Under the pieces are notes generated by a model, which saw only the letters and a program-made list of their open reading frames with translations, was not told the DNA's origin and did no database searches. A stretch of DNA of 11,960 nucleotides from JBGTLW01 sp041743835 (GTDB taxonomy: Bacteria > Planctomycetota > Phycisphaerae > Phycisphaerales > Phycisphaeraceae): assembly GCA_041743835.1 (NCBI GenBank), contig JBGTLW010000286.1:1-11960 (forward strand). The letters are read 5' to 3'. Shown piece by piece: positions 1 to 5,818 of the stretch. The first letter of the stretch is position 1; each line of letters starts with the position of its first letter. The position numbers were made by a program, and so were the translations under genes.

Positions 1-39
1 TGGCCAGCCACTTTCAGGCCAACACGCGAAGAAGCAGCC

Positions 40-870
40 ATGCACCAACAACACTCAGCACGCGATGGTTTCACGCTCATCGAGCTGCTTGTGGTGATCT
101 CCATCATCGCGCTGTTGTTCGCGCTGCTGCTGCCTGCGTTAGGACAGGCGCGTGAGACGGCACGAGGTGTCCAATGCATGAGCAATCAGCGCCAGATCGG
201 CGTGCTGCTTGCGCTCTACAGCGTTGAATCGGACGGCTATTACCCGGTCGCCGGGGGAGCTTGGGACGCTCCGTCCACATTCCAAAAAAATATCTGGCGG
301 TCGCAGTTGAAACAGCTCGGGCTCATCAGCCACAGCTACGAGGTGGGGATCGCCTATCGGTCAAAGGCCGCGTCCGCGTCCCTGACGCCCAACCTGGATG
401 TCTCGATGGCGAAGCTGTATTGCCCCACGTCGCCCAACACCGTTCGCTTCCCCGCGACCAATGCGGGCAATCCGCTCAAGACCTACACGATGCTCATCAC
501 GTCGAACACCAATGGTGTTTACAACTCCGAGCTGGGTGCCAACGCCATCGGTGCCGGCGGTTCGGGCTGGTGGCCGTCTCAGCCGGCGCGGGAGACCAAC
601 ATCATGGGCTCGGCGTCCGACGTGCCGAGGCTTCTCGAAGATGTGGTTACCAATCAGTTCAACCATCTGGGCAGTATGTCCAACTGGTTGCTGGGGGCGT
701 ACGCGACCACGGGAGGCGGCGCGGTGTCGTCGGGCGTGGATCGGCATCTGGGCGGCACCAACATCCTGTGGGCAGATAGCCACGTCGAGCGCCAATCGGC
801 CGATCAGTTGCGCACGGACCTGGCGCTCCCGAGTCAACGCACCAACTGGGCCGCACGCATCCGGCCATAG
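40..870 (+). CDS. Type II secretion pseudopilin-like protein (prepilin-type N-terminal cleavage/methylation domain)
   Basis: A 276-residue protein with a type III (prepilin) signal: a short charged leader, then G10|FTLIE, where cleavage by prepilin peptidase is expected after Gly10. Glu15 is the conserved +5 glutamate. It is followed by one hydrophobic helix (about residues 13-34) ending in LLPALGQAR, the hallmark of planctomycete/Lentisphaera pseudopilins. The C-terminus has HLGGTNILWADSHVE, a variant of the H-X9-DG motif of this family with Ser in place of Gly. Known role of the family: a minor pilin or pseudopilin, inner-membrane anchored, linked to type II secretion-like machinery; such genes are greatly amplified in these bacteria and their individual jobs are mostly unknown. 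The start ATG at 40 is preceded by a purine-rich GAAGAAG. The gene stands 171 nt upstream of the PEP-CTERM gene. Confidence 0.9.
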   Translation: MHQQHSARDGFTLIELLVVISIIALLFALLLPALGQARETARGVQCMSNQRQIGVLLALYSVESDGYYPVAGGAWDAPSTFQKNIWRSQLKQLGLISHSYEVGIAYRSKAASASLTPNLDVSMAKLYCPTSPNTVRFPATNAGNPLKTYTMLITSNTNGVYNSELGANAIGAGGSGWWPSQPARETNIMGSASDVPRLLEDVVTNQFNHLGSMSNWLLGAYATTGGGAVSSGVDRHLGGTNILWADSHVERQSADQLRTDLALPSQRTNWAARIRP

Positions 871-1025
871 GGGCCCACTACGCATACAAAGTTTCCCGAG
901 CCCGCCGATTTCCAGTCCCCTTAACCCGCTTCGTAGAGGAAAAATGTCATGCAAACCGAGTCCCTCCACCGTGTCAGTCATCCATGCCGTTTAACCCGAT
1001 TGACCCGTTCCCCTAAACCCCTTCT

Positions 1026-1035
1026 GGAAAGGAAG
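1026..1035 (+). promoter_or_regulatory. Ribosome binding site deciding the PEP-CTERM start
   Basis: The purine run GGAAAGGAAG ends 6 nt before ATG 1042. The reading frame is open back to an upstream ATG at 949, but that start would add about 31 residues in front of a clean signal peptide. This site therefore favours 1042. Confidence 0.6.
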
Positions 1036-1041
1036 ACCCCC

Positions 1042-1788
1042 ATGCCACGCACCCGTTTCCCCCTTGTCTGTGCCGTCCTGTCCCTGGCAGCCTTTGGCAC
1101 CGCGGCCCACGCGGCACCGTTCACCGTGACCTACGACTTTGAGGATGGCAATGCCGTGAGGCAGCAGGGCAACGTCACCGGGGCCGGGGCCGGCAACGTC
1201 TCCGCTGTGAACGCTGCATTGGGAACCTTGGCGAACTCCGGTTTTTCTGGCAGTACCGACTCGATTTTCATCCGATCCGACAATACGAGCAACTCAGAAT
1301 CCGGGGCCGTCATCGGCAACGACTACGTCGAGTTCACCCTGACCGCCAACACAGGCTTCATGTTCAGCCTCGACTCCTTCGCGTACGTCACCTTCGCGGA
1401 AGATCGGAACACGGGTTCGAGTGGCAACGGCATCACGCTCACCAACTTCGTCCGCTCCAACGCCGCGGGAGATAACTTCGTCACGACGATCACGGGCTCC
1501 ACCGCCACCGACTCGGGTGCGGACAACCCCACGAGCGGCCCGCCCAATTACGCCCTCGACGGTGCATCCGCGAACGCGAGCCTGACAGCGAACACCGCCT
1601 ACGACGACCTCACCAGCGTGACCTTCCGTCTCTATCAGTACGACAACGTCACCAGCACGGACCATTACGGCCGGATCGACAACATCGTGATCACCGGTGA
1701 TGTGGTGCCGATCCCCGAGCCGGCGTCGCTGGCGCTGCTGGGCCTGGGCGGGCTGTGCTTGCTGTCGGGCCGCCGTTGCCGCCGGTGA
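1042..1788 (+). CDS. Secreted PEP-CTERM sorting domain protein
   Basis: A 248-residue exported protein. The N-terminus is a Sec signal peptide (MPRTR, a hydrophobic core, then AAHA|AP, cleavage near residue 24). The middle is a Gly/Ser/Thr/Asn-rich beta-type domain that starts with FTVTYDFEDG and ends in GRIDNIVITGD, typical of PEP-CTERM surface proteins. The C-terminus is the sorting signal: I-P-E-P-A-S with PEP at residues 225-227, a transmembrane stretch LALLGLGGLCLL, and a basic tail RRCRR. Known role of the signal: recognition by exosortase and release or anchoring at the cell envelope, often with exopolysaccharide. No catalytic motif was recognised, so the function of the central domain is unknown. 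It lies between two pseudopilin genes and ends at a strong terminator. The start is set by the ribosome binding site at 1026-1035. Confidence 0.88.
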   Translation: MPRTRFPLVCAVLSLAAFGTAAHAAPFTVTYDFEDGNAVRQQGNVTGAGAGNVSAVNAALGTLANSGFSGSTDSIFIRSDNTSNSESGAVIGNDYVEFTLTANTGFMFSLDSFAYVTFAEDRNTGSSGNGITLTNFVRSNAAGDNFVTTITGSTATDSGADNPTSGPPNYALDGASANASLTANTAYDDLTSVTFRLYQYDNVTSTDHYGRIDNIVITGDVVPIPEPASLALLGLGGLCLLSGRRCRR

Positions 1789-1813
1789 ATCGGTGCCGTA
1801 CTTTGATCCTCCT

Positions 1814-1850
1814 TCGTGGCCGGTGGGGGCACCCACCGGCCACGATTTTG
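1814..1850 (+). terminator. Rho-independent terminator after the PEP-CTERM gene
   Basis: A perfect 14-bp inverted repeat: 1814-1827 pairs with 1832-1845 around a GGCA tetraloop (1828-1831), followed at once by TTTTG. The stem is very GC-rich. It begins 26 nt after the stop of the PEP-CTERM gene and ends about 27 nt before the ATG of the next pseudopilin, so it also sits in that gene's leader and may act as a partial terminator or attenuator of the operon downstream. Confidence 0.8.
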
Positions 1851-1876
1851 ATTCACCTTTTCTCCCGAGGTTCGCC

Positions 1877-2566
1877 ATGACCTGCAAACGTGCCGCCGCA
1901 TTCACTTTGATCGAACTGTTGGTGGTCATCAGCATCATCGCGTTGCTGATCGCGATCCTGCTGCCCGCGCTGGGAGCAGCCCGAAACGCGGCGAGGCGGG
2001 TCCAGTGTGCTTCGAACCTGCACCAGTTGGGCATCGGGCTGATGGTCTACCACACCGACAATAACAGCCTTCCTTACCGTTCCCCGAATGCGAATCCCGA
2101 ATTCCCGAAGTACCACCCGCACGGCCTGAAGATGCTGGGGGTGAGCACCGCCTACGCCGATCTCTTCGCAGAGATGGCTGGCAGCAAGGACCATCTGTAC
2201 TGCCCGTCGAATTTCCAGGAGCGCACCCCCGAGACGCACTGGCCCGGCTCCAGTGGGACCATCAGCATCACCTACCAGATGCCCTTCATCCTCGAACCCG
2301 CGCAGTGGCTGATCACCTATCCCGACTACCGTAACCTCGACGCCCGGGTGGTACTCGCCAGCGATTACCTGGGGGCGACCACCGCCTCGGGCGGCGACCC
2401 CGCCAACCCCAGCACCTACAACCACAAACTGACCGACACCGGCCCCGAGGGGATGAACATGCTCCGCGGAGACGGGTCGGTGAACTGGACCAACGCGCCC
2501 AACGGTTGGGTTGCGTTCGGCGCGTCGTCCCTTTGGGGGCCGTGGTTCTACGCGGATCAGCCATGA
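1877..2566 (+). CDS. Type II secretion pseudopilin-like protein, first gene of the glycan operon
   Basis: A 229-residue protein with a prepilin leader MTCKRAAA|FTLIELLVV. The predicted cleavage is after Ala8 (Ala rather than the usual Gly at -1, a variant common in this group), and Glu13 is the +5 glutamate. The hydrophobic helix runs to LLPALGAARNAARR (about residue 36), followed by VQCASNLHQLG, a conserved block of the family. Near the C-terminus GMNMLRGDGSVNW matches the family's final DG motif, although the His precedes it by 15 rather than 9 residues. Start: ATG 1877 has GAGG at 1867-1870 with 6 nt spacing. The open frame reaches further upstream, but that would run through the terminator hairpin and displace the leader peptide. 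Its stop overlaps the sulfatase start (ATGA at 2563-2566), so the two are translationally coupled. Expected location: inner membrane/periplasm, in a type II secretion-like pseudopilus. Confidence 0.9.
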   Translation: MTCKRAAAFTLIELLVVISIIALLIAILLPALGAARNAARRVQCASNLHQLGIGLMVYHTDNNSLPYRSPNANPEFPKYHPHGLKMLGVSTAYADLFAEMAGSKDHLYCPSNFQERTPETHWPGSSGTISITYQMPFILEPAQWLITYPDYRNLDARVVLASDYLGATTASGGDPANPSTYNHKLTDTGPEGMNMLRGDGSVNWTNAPNGWVAFGASSLWGPWFYADQP

Positions 2567-4056
2567 CGCGGCATCGACCGGCTGATCGGCCCAACATCGT
2601 TTTCATCACGACCGACACGCAGGGGCGGGACGTGATTTCCTGTTATCACGACACACCCCGGCCGGGGATTCAGACGCCTGAGATCGACGCATTCGCCGCG
2701 CGCGGCGTGCGGTTCGAGAACGCCTTCACCGCCTCGCCCGTGTGCGGGCCGGCCCGCACGAGTTGGTACAGCGGGCTCTATCCCAGCCAGCACCACACCC
2801 TGGGGAATAACGTGCCCGCCCGTGCGGATATCGACTGGGTGCCACAGCGGCTGTCCCGCGCGGGGTATCGGTGCCACCACTTGGGGAAATGGCACGTCGG
2901 TCGTGACCATGCAGACGACGCTATTGCGATGGGTTTTGACCGCCAGAGCTGGTACTCCAAGGCCGAGTTCATGGGCGAAGTCGGGCGCGACGGGTCCAAC
3001 CGCTGGGGTGGGTGGGAGCGTGGCTTGGGGGACGAGGCGTACTGCTACGGCCACCGCGTGGCGGATCGGGCGATCGACCTGATCGAGGGCTGGTCGCCGG
3101 GCGATGAGCCGTTGTTTCTCGCGGTGGATATCGACGAGCCGCACGGCCCCTATATCGCGCCGCCCCCATTCACCCATCGTTTCCGCGGTCAGGACGTCTA
3201 CGTCGCGCCGCCGGGAATGGGTGGCGACCTGTCGGGCAAGCCTATGCTGCAACAGCGGTGGCGGGACGCGATTGCCGAGGGATTGAATGATCCGAATCGA
3301 CTCCCGCCCTACTACCACGCCTACTACGCATGCAACAGCTACGCGGATTACGAAGTCGGGCGTGTGCTTGCTGCGGCGGAACGCCACCTGCCCGCGGGAA
3401 CGCTGATCGTTTTCACATCCGACCACGGCGACCACCTCGGCGCGTTCGGGCTCGGGTCCAAAGGGCCGACGATGTACGACCTGTGTACCGCGGTGCCACT
3501 GATCGCCCGTGTCACGGGCGGCGACGATGTGCCGGGGCGGGTGGAGTCGGGGCTGGTGAGCCACGTCGATATGGTCCAGACGATGCTCGACGCCGCGGGG
3601 GCCGACGCGGTGAAAGAATCGGGCGGCCGCTCGCTGCTGCCGGTGCTGAACGGGGACGGCGGCGTTGATTGTGACGCGGCGTTTATTCAGTACCACCGCT
3701 TCAGCCAAAGACACAGCCAGCGTGGTGGGTTCTTCCCGATCCGGTGCATCCGAACGCAACGCTGGAAGCTATGCCTCAATCTCAACGATCTCGATGAGTT
3801 GTACGATCTGGAAGCGGACCCGCACGAGACCCTCAACCGCATTGAGGATGCGCGTCTCAGCGATATGAGGCGGGACTTGCACGACCGGCTGCTGTCGGAA
3901 ATGGAGGAGCGGCGCGACCTTCTGGCCGGTGACGGTTGGAAGCACCGGCCGTGGCGCGAGGACGCCGACTGGGCCGTGACATCGCCTGGCCCGTCGGGGA
4001 CGCTCGACCACTGGCGTGTTGACCACTTGGGTGGCTCGCGCGAGGGGGCGATTTGA
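2563..4056 (+). CDS. Sulfatase, formylglycine-dependent, alkaline phosphatase superfamily
   Basis: A 497-residue sulfatase that hydrolyses sulfate esters or sulfamates, here probably on a glycan. The N-terminal strand PNIVFITTDTQGRD supplies metal ligand Asp18 (the second position of the usual Asp-Asp or Asp-Gln pair is Thr19). Cys61 in C-G-P-A-R fits C-x-P-x-R, the signature converted to formylglycine by a formylglycine-generating enzyme. HLGKWH supplies Lys109 and His111, and TSDHGDHLG supplies Asp287 and His288, with Lys300 in GSKGPTMYD. The C-terminal part has DELYDLEADPHE, typical of the family. ATG 2563 overlaps the preceding stop by ATGA and has no clear Shine-Dalgarno sequence, which fits translational coupling. 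No signal peptide is visible from this start, and the upstream extension (from TTG 2506) does not make a convincing one. Closest in style to heparan N-sulfatase-like or arylsulfatase-like enzymes; the substrate is not determined. Confidence 0.93.
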   Translation: MTRHRPADRPNIVFITTDTQGRDVISCYHDTPRPGIQTPEIDAFAARGVRFENAFTASPVCGPARTSWYSGLYPSQHHTLGNNVPARADIDWVPQRLSRAGYRCHHLGKWHVGRDHADDAIAMGFDRQSWYSKAEFMGEVGRDGSNRWGGWERGLGDEAYCYGHRVADRAIDLIEGWSPGDEPLFLAVDIDEPHGPYIAPPPFTHRFRGQDVYVAPPGMGGDLSGKPMLQQRWRDAIAEGLNDPNRLPPYYHAYYACNSYADYEVGRVLAAAERHLPAGTLIVFTSDHGDHLGAFGLGSKGPTMYDLCTAVPLIARVTGGDDVPGRVESGLVSHVDMVQTMLDAAGADAVKESGGRSLLPVLNGDGGVDCDAAFIQYHRFSQRHSQRGGFFPIRCIRTQRWKLCLNLNDLDELYDLEADPHETLNRIEDARLSDMRRDLHDRLLSEMEERRDLLAGDGWKHRPWREDADWAVTSPGPSGTLDHWRVDHLGGSREGAI

Positions 4057-4123
4057 CAGGCCGTGGGTCAGGCTTTGACTTGATCCACGATCTACAAACG
4101 ACAAACTGCAAGGTTAAGCCATC

Positions 4124-5818
4124 ATGCCGGATATGCCTGACGTTCCCGACCCCACGCATTTCGATCTGCTTGTCACCGGCGGCACACCCTCGGGCATCGC
4201 CGCGGCGGTGCACGCGGCCCGCGCGGGGCTGACCGTGCTGCTCACCCAGCACTCCCAACACCTGGGCGGGCTGCTGTCGAACGGCATCATCCAGTGGGAT
4301 GCGCTTTCCGACCATCGGCGGTGCCCCCTTCTGGATGAGATGCTAGGGACGATCGAAGCCTACTACCGCGACACCTACGGGCCGGGGTCGCCCGAGCACC
4401 TGGCCTCGCAGTACCGGATGGACAAACACCCCAACGCGATGGTGGAGCCGGGCGTCGCCGAGCGCATCTTCAATGCGATGGTCGCGGCCGAGCCGCACAT
4501 CACGGTGTGGCGTGGCTGGACGCCGGTGGCGGCGACGAAAGATGGGCCGCGGATCACGGGCGTGACTCTGCGTGAAACCCGCGGCACACAGACGCGGCGG
4601 GTGACGGCCACCGTCTACATCGATGCGACCTATGAGGCAGACCTTGCCGCGGTCGCCGGGGCGGAATACCGCGTTGGACGCGAGTCCCACGAGGAGCACG
4701 GCGAACCCCATGCCGGGCAGATCTACACACGGATCGAAGGCGGCGGGACCTGGCCCCGCGACGCGGCGGATGGCGTGTTCGCCATGCACCCGTATACCTC
4801 CAGAGTGGGCGCGATCGATCCACAAAGCCCCCGCACCGCAGACCGGGCCATTCAAGCCTACAACACCCGCCCCTGCCTGGTCAACGATCCGGCCAACCGC
4901 GCGATGATCGATGCCCCCCCGGACGGCTACGACCGCACGCACTACCTCGGCTACCGACGCCGCTACCTTGCTCGCGGCGGAACGTTAATCATCCACGGCA
5001 AGGGCACCTACAACGCACCGATCCTTCCCGGCGAAAACCACGACTACCCAGATGGCGACTGGCCCGCCCGCGACCGCATCGCGAAGCATCACCAGAACTT
5101 CGCACTGGGACTCATCTACTTCATGCAGAACGATGCGAGCGTGCCCGAAGAGCAACGCGAGACCAACCGCCAATGGGGGCTTCCCCTCGATGAGTTCGTG
5201 GACAACAGGCACCTGCCCTACGAGATGTATGTCCGCGAGACCCGCCGCATCGTCGGACGGCATGTGCTTACCGAAAACGATCTCACCGCGACCAACGGTT
5301 CGATCCGCCCCCGCTGCTTCGAGGACTCGATCGCCTTCACCGATTGGTACATGGACAGCCACTCCTGTACACGCGATGTCGCCACTTGGGGCGAGGGGAA
5401 GGGGCTGACCGGGAACCCTGAGTTCCCGTGCGACGGCAAGCTGATCCTCACCGAACAAATGCGGCCGGGCATGATCCCCTATCGCAGCTTGTTGCCCAAA
5501 GCAATCGATAACCTGCTGGTGCCGGTGTGCCTGGCCGCGACGCATGTGGCATGGGGCGCGGTGCGGCTTGAGCCGTGCTGGGTCCACCTCGGAGAGGTCG
5601 CCGGAACCGCCGCCGCCTTGGCCGTACGCCAACACACGACTCCCGCGGCTTTGAGTGTGAGCACGCTGCAGGCCAAGCTGCTCGACGCCGGCGCATCAAT
5701 CGCATTCTTCAATCAACACCGTGATTTACGCTCTGGTCGCCAGCGGGGCGACCTGGAGCTGGCAGCCTGTCAAGGGAAGTTGGATTCCTTCGATTCCCCC
5801 GCCTTGAGGAAAGACTGA
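4124..5818 (+). CDS. FAD-dependent oxidoreductase (FAD_oxidored family)
   Basis: A 564-residue flavoprotein. Residues 14-40 form the Rossmann FAD-binding strand-loop-helix (DLLVTGGTPSGIAAAVHAAR, with glycines 19, 20 and 24), followed by HLGGLLSNG, the block that contacts the flavin. VYIDATYEADLAAVAGAEYR (about residues 165-184) is the conserved middle motif of this family, and HLGEVAGTAAALAV near the C-terminus is the usual closing FAD contact. No signal peptide is visible, so it is predicted cytoplasmic. Proteins of this type are common in planctomycete and Lentisphaera sugar-degradation loci beside sulfatases and glycoside hydrolases; their substrates are largely unknown, with oxidation of a sugar or sugar acid the usual guess. 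ATG 4124 has AAGG at 4110-4113. The gap to the sulfatase is 67 nt, the widest in the operon. The stop overlaps the next start (TGATG at 5816-5820). Confidence 0.9.
   Translation: MPDMPDVPDPTHFDLLVTGGTPSGIAAAVHAARAGLTVLLTQHSQHLGGLLSNGIIQWDALSDHRRCPLLDEMLGTIEAYYRDTYGPGSPEHLASQYRMDKHPNAMVEPGVAERIFNAMVAAEPHITVWRGWTPVAATKDGPRITGVTLRETRGTQTRRVTATVYIDATYEADLAAVAGAEYRVGRESHEEHGEPHAGQIYTRIEGGGTWPRDAADGVFAMHPYTSRVGAIDPQSPRTADRAIQAYNTRPCLVNDPANRAMIDAPPDGYDRTHYLGYRRRYLARGGTLIIHGKGTYNAPILPGENHDYPDGDWPARDRIAKHHQNFALGLIYFMQNDASVPEEQRETNRQWGLPLDEFVDNRHLPYEMYVRETRRIVGRHVLTENDLTATNGSIRPRCFEDSIAFTDWYMDSHSCTRDVATWGEGKGLTGNPEFPCDGKLILTEQMRPGMIPYRSLLPKAIDNLLVPVCLAATHVAWGAVRLEPCWVHLGEVAGTAAALAVRQHTTPAALSVSTLQAKLLDAGASIAFFNQHRDLRSGRQRGDLELAACQGKLDSFDSPALRKD

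Noticed and set aside
361..981. Long minus-strand open frame of 206 codons opposite the first pseudopilin
   Set aside because: Arg/Gly/Pro-rich shadow of a GC-rich gene with no domain; the plus-strand gene is clearly real.
944..994. A 16-codon open frame (MSCKPSPSTVSVIHAV) with a good GAGGAAAA ribosome site just upstream
   Set aside because: Too short, with no repeats of regulatory codons and no attenuator hairpin before the PEP-CTERM gene; chance cannot be excluded.
2506..2562. Upstream TTG extension of the sulfatase that might encode a signal peptide
   Set aside because: The added residues contain internal Arg and no clear hydrophobic core, and ATG 2563 makes a standard ATGA coupling.
2557..3759. 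400-codon minus-strand open frame opposite the sulfatase
   Set aside because: Shadow frame; sulfatase catalytic motifs are complete on the plus strand.
4063..4088. Possible hairpin GTGGGTCA / TGATCCAC between sulfatase and flavoprotein genes
   Set aside because: An 8-bp stem with a G-U pair, a 10-nt loop and no T run; too weak for a terminator call and the operon seems to continue.
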